Assembly (NCBI GenBank): GCA_023548195.1
Contig: JAJHZJ010000014.1
Span: forward strand, 12,996,718-13,060,717
DNA length: 64,000 bases
From: Bettongia penicillata ogilbyi
Lineage: Eukaryota > Chordata > Mammalia > Diprotodontia > Potoroidae
Reading direction: 5' to 3'
Part shown: in pieces, positions 11,541-25,000 of the stretch
How the letters are laid out: each line of letters opens with the position of its first letter
Position numbering within the stretch: the stretch's first letter is position 1
The notes under the pieces: generated by a model
What the model saw: only the letters and a program-made list of their open reading frames with translations
The model's database searches: none
Told to the model about the DNA's origin: nothing
Program-made: the position numbers and the translations under genes

Positions 11541-11705
11541 CAGGGGTTCTTAACTTTTTTGTTATTGTTCATGATCCCCTTTTTACCTCCTTGGGCAGCC
11601 TGGAAAAGCCTGTACACTTCATTGGAATACAAACCAATTATACTGAAATACAATTATCAAATTATTGAAAACCAAGTTCATAGAATCTCAGTATTATGCT
11701 ACATA
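11541..11705. mobile_element. Non-autonomous DNA transposon fragment (hAT-like)
   Basis: Starts with AGGGGTTCTTAACTTTTTTG and contains AAACCAATTATACTGAAATAC and AAAACCAAGTTCATAGA, as in a widespread mammalian element whose ends read AGGGGTTCTTAA. The opposite end is lost. Family naming is inference. Confidence 0.5.
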
Positions 11706-11985
11706 AAAAACTAAAAAAACAAATAACTTACTCAGGACAAGTTGATTCCTTGAGAAAGGGATCTCTTTGTGTACTTGCTCTCAGGCCTACTTAGAATTTA
11801 CCAATGCGCAAGAGAGGATGACACAAAAATACAAATGTTTTAGTAGTGAATTCTCATTTGGCAAGTGAAGGACTGAGCAAGAGGTAACAAAAAGGAATCT
11901 GTCCATCTGCAAGCTGTTAGGTGCTAAAAGTCAATTTGAATCTATCACTGCCACCTGTCAAAATCCAGCTTTCATCCTCACTTAC

Positions 11986-12085
11986 CAGTGTAATATCTCT
12001 GGAGGCTGCTGCAGCACTCATATGTAAGCTTGGCTGTCTGACTGAACTACTGCAGTCTAGGGCACGGGCAAAAGTACCAACAGAT
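11986..12085 (-). CDS. MTA1: MTA1 exon F (100 bp, ELM2 domain)
   Basis: Acceptor CATCTCTTTCAG, donor GTAAGTG. It begins with A, completing the Arg codon CGA, and encodes [19 protein letters not shown] followed by [14 protein letters not shown], ending in phase 0. This stretch is nearly invariant among MTA proteins. The next expected exon (starting FHAMDTL) was looked for between 1 and 11985 on the minus strand and is not there, so it lies beyond the left edge. Confidence 0.96.
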
Positions 12086-13029
12086 CTGAAAGAGATGAGA
12101 AAAAAAAACCATGAATTTTCTGTGAAAGGTAAGAGTAAGCCAAGAAGATGCCACACAATTCCCAATAACCAAGACTGAGCCCATCTCTGATACCTTTTCT
12201 GATGGCTACTAATATCACCTACACTAAATTCATGTCTTTACTATTTGCATGATTTTAAAATGTACCCTTTGTTCTCTTGGCCTCAGTTTCCTCAAAAATA
12301 AATTAAGGGCTGGGGCTAGATTATGTGTCATAGATCCCATGGTAAAGCTTATAATGCATTATTCTCAAAAATGTCCTCACCTGACAATTATATTATAGTT
12401 CCAACAACGAAACTTCCACGCTTTTGTCCTAAAAATGCTGATATATCCCCCAAAGTATCTATAATAACTGGATAGGAAAGGCCTACGGTATAACAAAAAC
12501 AAAACAAAACAAAAACAATGGACAAGAAAACAGAATCCCTGACTGCCACCCCATCCACAGACAATCTGTATGATCTGGTTTGACTTGTTTCATTCAACAG
12601 GACCTCATGTTCATTATGCGTAAAATTAAGTTCTTTTCTACTTTACCATAAGCTCTAATTCCTACAATACTCTTTGTTCTGACTTCCTTGTTATAGGGAT
12701 AGGGCTTTGTAAAATGCGTGGCTCTACACATATAAACTATCATATGATAATGATGAACCAAGAACTTATTAAGAACCAAGCTGGTAGCAGATCATGTTTG
12801 TGTGTGGGTGGGTTTCAGTGTATTATGTGTTGATTTGTTATATGATTTCTTCCATTTATTTTAGTTCGACTACATAGCATGAATATAGTGAAAATGTGCT
12901 CAATAGGAAAGTATATGTAGAACCTAAACAGAATTGTATGCTGTCATGGGGAGGGAGGGGGGTATTGGGGGAAGGGTGGGGGGGATAAAATCTTAACTTT
13001 AAGGAAATGATTGTAAAACATTAATATAT

Positions 13030-13074
<45 letters not shown>

Positions 13075-16000
13075 GAACCAAGCTGCAAATGAGGACAAGT
13101 AGGCTGAATTATCCATCCTCTGGGGACTCAAGGATGGAAGACTGAGTGTCTCTCAATCTGTGTAACGTATACTATTAAGAGACTTCCTACAGAAATAGCA
13201 AATGGCAAAATAAAAAATTAAATTAAATTTTAAAAAGATTCTCTGGGGCTCAGGAATACTGTTCCTAGAGTCAAGAAAACACATTGCTGCTTCTGCAAAT
13301 TTCAAGTGCCATGGAGACATACCCCACCCCCCCAAAATATTACTGCCTAAATACACAAAAGTGTAAGAATTGTTCTGACAGAATCAGTTCTGTGCTATCA
13401 ATGTGAAATTTCCCTTTTAGAAGAAAAGGTGAAAAAGTCTGAGGGGTATTATGTTCTAATCTAATTTGCTAGGTAGAATTAAGTAACAATTCCAAAGGAA
13501 AAAAAAAGCCATTAACAAGATAGCTTCATCACACAATAACACATGATAAAAAATATTGGAGACTCATCAAATCAGGGTAGGTTTACAAGGAATCAAAGGA
13601 TCTTGAATTTAGAGCTGCAAGATATTTAAGAGATTATCCAGTCCAACTCCCTCATTTTGCAGGTGAGGAAACTTAAGCCTAGGCAGGTGAATGGACTTGC
13701 GCAAATTTACAGACATAACATCAGAATCTGGATTCAAAGCCAGGTCTTCAAGACTTTAAAACTATAGCATTTCCAATGCAACATATTACCTCCTAGAGGT
13801 CAGGGCATTTGATTCCATCACATAAAGATGGAAAAGAAGTCAACTGATAAAGAGTAGCAACAGGAAAGGAAAGATAACATCGTGGAGTACAAGGAAATAC
13901 AGTCCACCTCTACCACCCAACTCCTCCAAAAAAGAACCACAAAATCCACCAGACCAAATCTTTCATGGAAAATCCAAGGAAAATACTTTTTTGCCTAAAA
14001 TATACACTAAGGCACCTCAACATTGTGTGGCATGCAAGAAAAGATGAAAACTGGGAGGTTTGCTGCCAGTTACCCAATTTTGAGTCATAGATCCAGGGTG
14101 AACTGAGAAGACCCTATGCCATAGGGTGGCAGTCACAATGTCGTTTATCCTCCATTTTCAAAGAAGACTAATGACATCACAGATGATGTCTTGACTTTGG
14201 AGTGAATTAGATTTAAGAGATGCAGAGTTGCACAAAGTCATTAGCCTCAACTCTCTTCCTGAGACATCCAAATCCAGTAGCAGGACAAAAGTCAAAACTG
14301 GCAATGGCCCAGGATGCAATGGATGACCTTAGCATCTTTGATCTTTGACAAAGTTCTAATCATTCTACAGCAATTGCTTCCAGTGCCTTCATGACTACTG
14401 GAACAAATTATTCTTATCTGCCCATTCTTCTAGGGATTATCTTTATAAACTCGGATAATCATTTGCCTACTCATCAATGCGTTTAAGCCCTGTCAGTTAA
14501 CCTTCAACCTGACTTAGACTGTTTGTTGAGACTGTCTACCAGGGTGTGGTCACTGTGCATGCTACAGTTTCTTGGAATCACAAGTGAGAGTTGGGTGAAT
14601 CAGGTGGTAAAAAGTACATGAACACCTTTCCACAAGGAAAGGAAAGGGTGCAAGCCCTAAGGCAGTAAACTATGAGAAGATCCAAGTTCAGAAGCAAATA
14701 GTATGTAGCTCAGACCCAAGAAGGAGAGTGGGATCTCATTTCTACCTTCTACCCTGGTATGAAATATGCAGAATAATAACTAGAGCAGGGATACCAGAAG
14801 GGACCCTACAGTTTGATTACTCTGAACCAGTAGATCTTTCCAGCTGGCTGAAAATAGTTACAGTCAAGCAGCAGTATATTAATACTCAAACTCTCAAACC
14901 AATATCAATAACTTGTAGAGCTCAGACCAGATGGGGGGTAAAAATTAGACTTTGCCCTGGATTAGACCATTTGGGAACAGTGGAAGCTTGCATGTTCTCA
15001 GCTCTGCAATCTTTGAATAACACAACACTCAATGATTCCAAGAAAGAAGCAAGAGGATCAGCCTCGACTTTCCCTTCAGAAATGTGCAGAGACCAGTCTG
15101 AGTATCAAGTCCCAAGTCAGGGGTAGAGTGATGACTAAACCAACCAAAAAAGAATCCTACCACAAAAAGGTATTATGCTGACAATGATGTTCAAGACACA
15201 AACACAGAAGAGAATGATCCCAAAATACCTACAAAGTTGCAGAAAAAAATCTTAGGCACAAATTCAAGATAGAGGAAGAGGAGAGCAGAATGTATTAGAA
15301 ACCAGAAACCAACTTTTCCTTAAAAATTAGAGGTGAACAAATGGAAGCTAATGACTCTAAGAGAAATGAAGAAATTATAAAACAAAACCAAAAGAATGAA
15401 AAAATAGAAGACAATGTGAAATATCTCATTGGAAAAACAACTGACCAGGAAAATAGATCCAGGACAGATAATTTAAAAATTATCAGACTACCTGAAAGCC
15501 ATGATCAAAAAAAGTGCCTGGACATCATCTCTGAAGAAACTATCAAGGAAAACTGACCTGATATTTTAGAAACAGAGGGTAAAATAGAAATTAAAAGACT
15601 CTATCGATCATCTCCTGAAAGAGATCTCAAAAGGAAAACTCCTAGGAATATTGTAGCCAAATTCAAGAGTTTCCAGGTTAAGGAGAAAATATTGCAACCA
15701 GCACAGAGAGAAACAATTCAAGTATTGTGGAAATACAATCTGACAGACACAAGATTTAGCAGTTTCTACATTAAGGGATCGGAGGGTTTGCAATATGATA
15801 TTCTGGAGGTCAAAGGATTAAAAATAAGTATCACCTACTCAGTAAAACTGAATATAATCTTTCAGAAGGAAAAATGGACATTGATGAAAAGACCAGAGCT
15901 GAACAGAAAATGTGACTTTTAAATACAAGACTCAAGAGAAGCATGAAAAGGTAAACAGGAAAGAGAAATCAAAAGGGACTTATTAAAGTTGAACTGTTTA

Positions 16001-19000
16001 CATTCCTACGTGGAAAGATGTTATTTGTAAGTCAGGAGACCTTTCTCAGTATTAAAGTAGTTGGAGAGAATATGTATATAAACAAGAGGGCACAGGGTAA
16101 GCTGAATATGAAGGGATGATATCTAAAAAATAAAATTAAGAGGTGAGAGAGAGGCATGTACTAGGAAAAGGAGAAAGAAAGAAGAAGAATGGGGTAAACT
16201 ATCACACAATAAATGAGAGAAGAAAAAGCTTTTATAGTGGAAGAGAAAGGGGGAGGTGAGAGGGAATGAGTGAATCTTACTCTCATTGGATTTGGCTTAA
16301 GGAGGGAATAACATAACACTCAATTGGGTATGGAAATCTATTTTACCCTACAGGAAAGTACAGGGGAAGGGGATAAGAAAAAGGGGGATGACAGAAGGGA
16401 GGGGTAATCAGAAGCAGACATTTTTATGGAGGGATAGGGGCAGGATAGGATGGAGGGAAATATGGTTAGTCTTTCACAACATGACTATTATGGAAGTGTG
16501 AGGTGGGAGAAGGAGGAAGGGAGAGAATGTGGGCGTGAGCTTTAAAAATGAATGTTAAAAATTGTTGTTACATGCACCTGAGAAGTAAGATATATAGGAA
16601 ACAGGGTATAGAAATCTATCTTGCCATACAGGAAAACAGAAAAGAAGGGGATAAGAGAAAGGTGGTAGGTGAGTGGTGTTGACAGAAAGGAAGACAGATT
16701 AGGAGAAATCAGAAAGCACATCCTCTTGGGGTGCAGGAAGGGAGGGATGGGGATAAAATTTGAAACTCTGGTCTGGTGGAAGTGAATGTTGAAAACTAAA
16801 AATAAATTAATAAATAAATGTTCTCCTGGTTCTGCTCACTTCACCCAGTATCAGTTCATGTAAATCTTTCCTGATTTTTCCTTCAGTTACTTTTTTAAAG
16901 GCATTCCTGTTCCCACCAGCTCTTGTCCCTCACCACTGTTTCTCTTCTTCTCATTTGTTACCCACCTTTTCCTTTAGTTTTATTAGTTCCTCTTTCCTTT
17001 TTTACCTACTTATATCTCTCTTCCTGCCTCCTTTTTTCTCAGTCAAGTAGAATCTCCCTTCCTCTCACCATTTAAGCTAATCCTTTTCAATAATTTTAAA
17101 AATTTTCATATTTTGTCCCCCTTTCCAAAAAGGATTTCTCCAACTCTCATCCATTTTCATTTCTTTCTCTTCATTATTAACCCTCTTTCTCTCTTAACAT
17201 TATCTGGTCTCCCTCTTTTCTTTGTATTCTTCATACAATCAAAGTATCTGTTGTGGGTTCTTCCCTATATAAGCACTTTCTGCCACTGCCTTGTAAGGCT
17301 TACCCATGGAATCTCCTTTTCCATTGTACCTCATTCTCAGAAAAATGTCAATTATTGCCAGTGTTAGGAGAGGACACTGCCCCATAGTGGGATTTCACCC
17401 TCATCACCTTTCTTGATGCTTTTCCCCCTGCTACATTTGCCTATAAATCTCTTCCCTGTGTTCAGATATTCTCATTCCTGATACTGGTTTTACCTAGGAG
17501 TTCCAACTCCCACCCTGTCAAGACAAGTAGATTTACAGGCAACAAATCCCCCAGGCCTTATTCACTGCAAGGCCCTCAACATTTACTTACAGAGACATTC
17601 ATCAGTGGAACCTCCTCCCACCTTCAAAGCAAGGCCTCCGTCCTTGCCATGCCCCCTTTCAATTTTTCACTCTCCTCCTCATTCCACTGCCTTGTAGGCT
17701 CTTCTCTTTCCTTGACCACAGAGGCCACCTTCTTCTCATTGCTAGTCCTTGACTTGACCTAAGAATATAACTGATTCTTCTCTGTTTCAGCTCTCCCCTT
17801 CCTCCCATGTTGTAATGCAGTCCCACAAAAGAAGCATTCGCTAGGTTCCATTAATGATAATCTTGTTCCCTCTCTTCACTGTTACCTCTACCAAGTTTCT
17901 ACTTTCACAACTTTCTCTGTGCATATCTTAAGAAAAAAGTCTCTTACTAGTCTTTTAGTTATAATGTTGCTGCTGTTGTCACATTTATTCACTCTTCCTT
18001 CAATTCTGTTGTTTGGAGTACTCAAAAACCAAATAATCTCTTCAGTTCGGTTTTTCTTTCTAAAAATGTTCAAAATCTTCATTATTATTCACCTTTTTTT
18101 CATTTTTGTTCATCTTTTATCCTTTTACAATTAAGCTAAGATTTGCAGGGCAGGTCACCATGGGGTATATCTTGAGTTTTTGGAACACACTTTTATATTC
18201 CTTCTTCTCCTAGTAGGTGTGGAATAGTCTTTTGTTATTCAAATGTCCTTTGCTTTGTATTAGGTATTTCTCCTGTTGGCTAGTAGAACTTCTTGTCTCT
18301 CAAATGAAATTTAATCACAATGTCTCTCGAAGTTTGCAACCTTGGGTGGATTATTTGTTTTTAATGAAGGTCATCTGTGAATTTTTTCAATTGGGATTTC
18401 ATTTTCTATGTACAGAAGGATCTGGGCAGTTATTTTATTATTTCCTTCAATATGGTATTAAGATTTTTTGTTCTATAATATTCTTTTGGGAGAATTATGA
18501 TCCTTAGGTTGTCTCTATGCATCCTGTCTTTGAGATCCATGTTTTGCTTGCAAAGTAAGTGTATCTCCTATTAAAGTTATTGTTCTTTGCTTCTCTTCTA
18601 GACTTCCCTCACTTCTGTGTATGTGAATTGCTTATCTACTATTCTCTCTTTTGTTTCTTTGGTGAGGCTTGCTGTAGCAAATTCAAATTTTTTCTATAAT
18701 TCTCATTTGTCTTCTAACCCACTCAAGGACAATGTGTTTTGCTTCTATGTTCTCAAATTTCACAGGGTCATCCATCTCATTAAGTGACAGATCATTTTCC
18801 TTTATTTTGTAGTATTCATAGATTACTGAACTCATTTACCAGCTCTAGAGTCATAATTCCTTCTGTTGCTATTGTATTTCTTCTCAATTTATCTATTTAT
18901 ATTCACAAGGCCTTTGGGATTTCTTCTTCCTTGAAATCTTTAGTATTTTCAACCTTCCCCTCTCCCCTCCACCTATTTTCTTTATTATTCATTTTCTGAC

Positions 19001-22000
19001 TCTTAACTGTGTTTTCTTTGGGGGTTGACCTTGAAGTGTCTCAGTCTCCTCCCACACTGAGCAATTTACAGATCACCAGGCTCAATTTCTGCCTCAGATG
19101 ACTTTTGAGTGGTCAGAACCGATCCCACATGGATGCTGAATTATTTCCTCAGGCTTAGTGAAGCACTATAGACCTTCCCCACATACACAGTGTCCCCTAC
19201 CAATAAACTGTCCAACTTCCTCTGTTCTTCAGTTATCTGACCTGACACAAGCCTGGCCTGACCTGGCCTGAGCCTGTTTTCCCTGGCACTTTCACCCAGC
19301 AGCTTCTGTTCCTGAAAAGGTATGGCCTAGCTGGCAGCCAAGCTGGCTGTCAAGCCCCATGGTAAAAGGAAAGAAGGGGAATCAAGACTAAGGTATAGAT
19401 AGGACTGGGTTTCAATGTAAACCTGTGTTGTGTCTGTGTTGTGTGTTGTGTGTTAGTGGTAGTGGAGTGAAAAGAGTGCTGAGCTTAGTCAGTCAGTGGC
19501 AGTTCCTGAGCTCTGGGGAATTTTTTTTTATCCTTCTTTTGGATTCTTGGTGTCCTAAACCATGGAAAGAGCTGAAGGTGCTTTATCTTTACTGAAAATC
19601 TGTTTTGGAGAGGTTCAAGAGTTCGTGGGAAATCAAAGAAAATGTCTAATTCACCATCTTAGTGCTCATGTTAACTGGAAGTCAATGGAGCCTTCTTTAA
19701 TAAAGCTAGGTACTCAAGACAGAGTAGTCAATGATATAGCAATCAACTGTTTGATAAACCCAAGGACCCCTGCTTCTGGGATAAGAACTCATGGTTTGAC
19801 AAAAATTGCTGGGAAAACTAGTTAACAGTGTGGTGGAAACTGGGCATAGATCAATGCCTGACACTATACAAGAATAAAGTCCAAATGGATACATGATTTA
19901 GGTATAAAAGATTGATACGATAAACAAATTAGGAAGCAAGGAATAGTGTATTTGTCAGATTTAAGGAGAAATTTTTGACTTAAATAAGAGATAGAAAACA
20001 TTATGAAGTACAAAATAGATCATTTTGATTACATTACATTGTAAAGTTTTTGCACAAACATACCCAATGCAACCTAGATTAGGAGGAAAGCAGAAAACTA
20101 GGAAAGGAGAAAACTGGGAAAGAATTTTTGCAACTAGTGTCTGTGACAAAGGCCTCATTTCTAAAATATATAGAGAACTGAGTCAAATGTACAAGAATAT
20201 AAGTCATTCCCCAACTGATAAATGGTCAAAGGATATGAACAGGCAGTTTCCAGAGGAAGAAATTAAAGCTATCTATAGTCATATGAAAAAATGCTCTAAA
20301 TCATTATTGATTAGAGAGCTGCAAATCAAAATAAATCTGAGGTACCACATCACACCTATCAGATTAGCTAACATGACAGAATAGGAAGAAGATCAATGTT
20401 GGAGAAGATGTGGGACAGCTGGAACACTAATTCACTGTTGGTGGAGCTATGAGATGATACAACCATTCTGGGGAGCAATTTGGAACCATGCCCAAAGGGC
20501 TACAAAAATGTGCATACCCTTTGACTTAGCAATATGACTTCTGGGACTCTATCCCAAAGTGAAGATAGAAATGGGAAAGGGTCCCACATGTACAAAAATA
20601 TATTTATAGCAGCTCTCTTTTTGGTGGCCAAAAACTGGAAATCAAGGGGATGCCCATCAATTGGGGAATGGTTGAACAAGTTGTGGTATATGAATGTAAT
20701 GAAATACTATTGTGCTATAAGAAATGATGAACAGGAAGACTTTAGAGAGGCCTGGAAAGACTTATATGAACTGATGCTGAGTGAAAGGCACAGAACCAGG
20801 AGAACTCTGTACACAGCAACAACTAGTGTGTGAGGAATTTTTCTAGTAGACTTAGTCTTTCATAGCAATGCAAGGATCTAAAAAATTCAAAATGGACTCG
20901 AGGCAAAATGCCTTTGACATCCAGAGAAAGAACTAAGGAATTAGATAGCAAAATGAAGCTGACTATTTTCTTTTGTGTTATGTTTTATTTTCTTTTATGG
21001 CTTCTCCCATTCATTTTAATTCTTCTATTAAATATGACTAAGGTGAAATTGTATTTAATAGGAACGTATGTGTAGAACTCATACAAGATTGTATGTCATC
21101 CTGGGGAGGGACTTGGGAGGGAGGGTAAAGAATCTAAGATATATGGAAATGACTGCAGAACACTGAAAACAAATAAAATAATTATTAAAAAATAATAAAG
21201 TATAATTAATGTCTTCCTAAAACCAAGAACAAGCATTATCTGTAAAGGGGATAAGCAGGAAGTTAATCAGGAAAGCAAGGATATCCATTATCACCGATAC
21301 TATTTAATATTATAAAAGAAATACAAATCATAGCAATAAGACAAGAAAAAGAAATTGAAGGTATAAGGAAAAGCAGAGAAGACAAAAATTATCACTTTTT
21401 GCAGATGATATAACAGGTTAAAGAAAACCTTCAGCAAAGTTGAAGGATATAAAATAAACTCAGAAATCAGCCTCATTTCTGCATATTAACAACAAACTCC
21501 AGGAGGAAAAGACAGAAAGAGAAATTCCACTTAAAATAACTATGGACAGTATAAAGTATTTGAGAGTCTACCTACTAAGGCACACAAAGGAACAATATGA
21601 ACAACTACAAAATAAACAACCAGAGAAATATTAATTGCTCATGGATAGGTCAAGTTAATATAATGAAAATGATAATGACACCTAAATTAATTTACATTTT
21701 CAGAGCCATACCAACCAAACTATTGAAGAATTAGTTTACAATACTAGAAAAAAATAATAAAAAAAAAATTCATCAAGGAACAAAAGGCCAAGAATATCAA
21801 AGAAGTCCATAAACAAAAAAAAGAAGGGCACCAGATTTCAAGTTATACTACAAAAAATGTAATCATTAAAACAGATTAGGTACTCCAAATGGGTACATGA
21901 TTTGAACATAAAAGATGACATCATAAACAAATCAGTAGAACATGGAAGAAATTACCTGTAAGATCTATTGAGAGGGAAGGAGTTCATGACCAAACAAGAC

Positions 22001-25000
22001 ACAGAGAAGTTCACAGGAGGCAAAGTGTATAGCTTTGGTTACATAAAATTAAAACACTTGCACAAACAAAACCGATGCATCTAAAACAATGAAAAGTAGG
22101 AAATGGGTAAATATCTTTGTAACAAACTTCTCTGATGACTCATTTCTAACCTACACAGAGAAATGAGTCAAATTTAAAAGAAAAAGTAGCATCTCCCAGT
22201 TGATAAATGATCAAAGAATAAGGCAGTTTTTTGTAGGAAGAAATCAATACTAACACTCACCATATAAAATTTGCTCTATATTACTGTTAAGTGGAGAAAT
22301 GTAAATGAAACAACACTGATGTAACATTTCACACCCATGAGATTGCGTAAGGTGACACAAAGGAAAATAACAAATGCTGAAGGGGCTGTGGCAAAAGAGG
22401 AACACAAATGTACTAGTATTAAGAGTTGTGAACTGGTACAACCATTCTGGAAAGCCATTTGGACCTATGTCAAAATAGTATTAAACCATGACCCAGCAAT
22501 ACAACTACTTCATCTATACCCCAATGAGATCAAGAAAAGAGGAAAAACACACATGTACAAAAACATTCACTCTTTTTAGAGTGGTAAAGAAATAGAAACT
22601 GAGGGGATTATCTGTCAATTGGGAAATGGACAAACAAATTATGTTATATAAATATGATAGAATACTGTTGTGTTGTAAGAAACAACGAAGGGGGATTTCA
22701 AAAAGGTCTAGAAAGACTTATGAACTGAATCAAAGAAATGAGTAGAACTAAAAAAATTTATAAAATAACAGCAATATTGTGAAGATAATTAACTTTGAAA
22801 GCCTTAGCAATTTTGATCAATACAATGAGCAATCACAAGTCCAAGGGACTCACAAGATGAAACATGCTAACCATCTATACATAAGAGAGAGGACTGTGTG
22901 CAATATGAAGCATATTTTCTCTTTCTTTTTTTCTTAGGAAAAAGATTAAGCAGGAATCTGTTCTGCATGATCATACAAATTTGTGATGTTTTGTTTCTCT
23001 TGCTTTCTCAATGAGTAGGGCAGGGGAAGGGGAGAGGCAGAGAATTTGGGAACTGAAAATAAAACTGAATATAAAATAACAAAACACGTAATTTCAAAAG
23101 GAGGGAAAACAACTGCAGGATCCAGAAAATCCTCATGCTGACTGATCAATCTGAATTAAGTACTGAAGGAAGGTAGAAATTCTAACAATTAGAAATGAGG
23201 AAATAATACATTCCAGACATTCATAATGGCATGTACTTGGAAGAGCAAGAAGATCAGTTTGACTGGATCATAGGATATATAAAGATGAATAATGGCAAAT
23301 ACTTCTGGAAAGACTGGCTGATGCCAGATTATGGAGAGTTTTACAGGCTCTGAAGTTTCTTATTTCAAAGGCAATAAGAAACAAAGATTCCTGAATAAGG
23401 GAGAAACTATTTTTTTTTTGGTTGTATGGAATATACTTTGCAGAAAGAGAAACTAGAACCAGAGAGGTCAATTAGAAGGCTACTACAAAAAATGAAGAGC
23501 CTCAACCCCACAAGTCATGTTAACGGCTAAGAGAGAACATGTATTACAGTTAGAGTCCATAAGAGGTACAATATATAAAACCAGACAACTCATTATATGT
23601 TAGAATGGGGGAGAAGGAAGAGTCACAGATGACTACTCAAAGTAATGAATCTGGATAAGTAAAAGGATAGTGATACTCTTAACAGAAATAGATAAGTCTG
23701 TTGTTCAGTCATTTCAGTCATGTCCTTTTTGGGATTGCCTTAGCAAAGACATTGGAGTGGTTTGCCATTTCCTTCTTCAGTTCATTTTATAGATGAAGAA
23801 CTGAGGCAAACAGGGTTAAGTGACTTGCCCAGGGTCATACAGTAAGTAAGTGACAGAGGCCACATTTGAACTTAGAAAGATGAGTCTTCCGAATCCAGGC
23901 CTGACACTTTATCTACTGTCATCGAGCTACCCCAAACTTTGCTGTGTCTCTCTCTGTTAGGGAATTAAATTGCACTCTCCCTTGTGACAGGCAAGGATAC
24001 TCATCACTATACTAACAAGGAAAGTCTGCAGGAGGCTAATTTAGGAGAAAAGAGAATGAGTTTAATTGTAGTCATACTGAGTTTAAGATGCCAATGGGAC
24101 ATCCAGGAAAAGATCAAAAGAAGAATAGATTTAAAGCCGAAAGGAGACTTAAAGGTCATTAGAAACACATTCAACCTGTTGCCAAATCTTATTTCCATCT
24201 ACAACATCTCTTCTCAAATGACTCCTTCATTCTATTTTCAGAAAAATTACCTTAGCTTAGGCCCTCATCATTTCTCAATTAGAGTACTGCAATGGTGGTC
24301 TAATTGGTTTTGCCTTGTCCCTTCTTCCTGTCCATTTTTCATAAAACTACTAAGGTGATTTTTTTCTTAAGTGTACATCTAACCAACTCAATCAATTCCA
24401 ATGACTCCCTATTGCCTCTAAGATCAAAGAGTTTTTAAACCTTTTCTCAATCTTTCCCCAAATTATCTTTCCAGTCTTCTCCTCCCAGTCTATAATCCAA
24501 CCTAATTAGCTTACACACGCACACCACATACACACCACACCACGCCCACACCCACAAATACCCACACAATTTCCATTAGAATGCAAGCTCCTTGAGAGGA
24601 GGGACATTTCATTAATTATATTTGTATATTAATATATATTAATTATAATACATTAATTAACATTTCATTAATTATATTTGTATTTCTAGGACCTAGGACA
24701 GTGTCTAGCAAAAAGTGCTTAATAAATACTGATAGATTTAAAACATTATTATTAATTAGTTAAGGGATTATATGTAATGTAACTTTGGCAACCATTCGGA
24801 GTCCTCAAATAAAAGCTACAGTGCAGTTGACCAATCACTTCCTAATTGCCAGTCCCAACTTCCTATTCTCCTCAACTATAACTCCAACATTATCTCACTC
24901 CAGATGTGCAAGTCTCCCCCAATTCCCTTTATTTCCACTGTTCCCTTTGGAATGCTTGCACCATAATGTCTAAACTTCCCATCTTGTAGTTCTCATTGAG

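Noticed and set aside
14728..15126. 132-codon plus-strand frame as a gene
   Set aside because: It falls in the 5' region of the half-L1 at 14600-16820, upstream of its ORF1.
20025..20833. Two long plus-strand frames as an active L1 ORF2
   Set aside because: Only the C-terminal part is present, split by frameshift, with no RT or endonuclease domain; it cannot be active.
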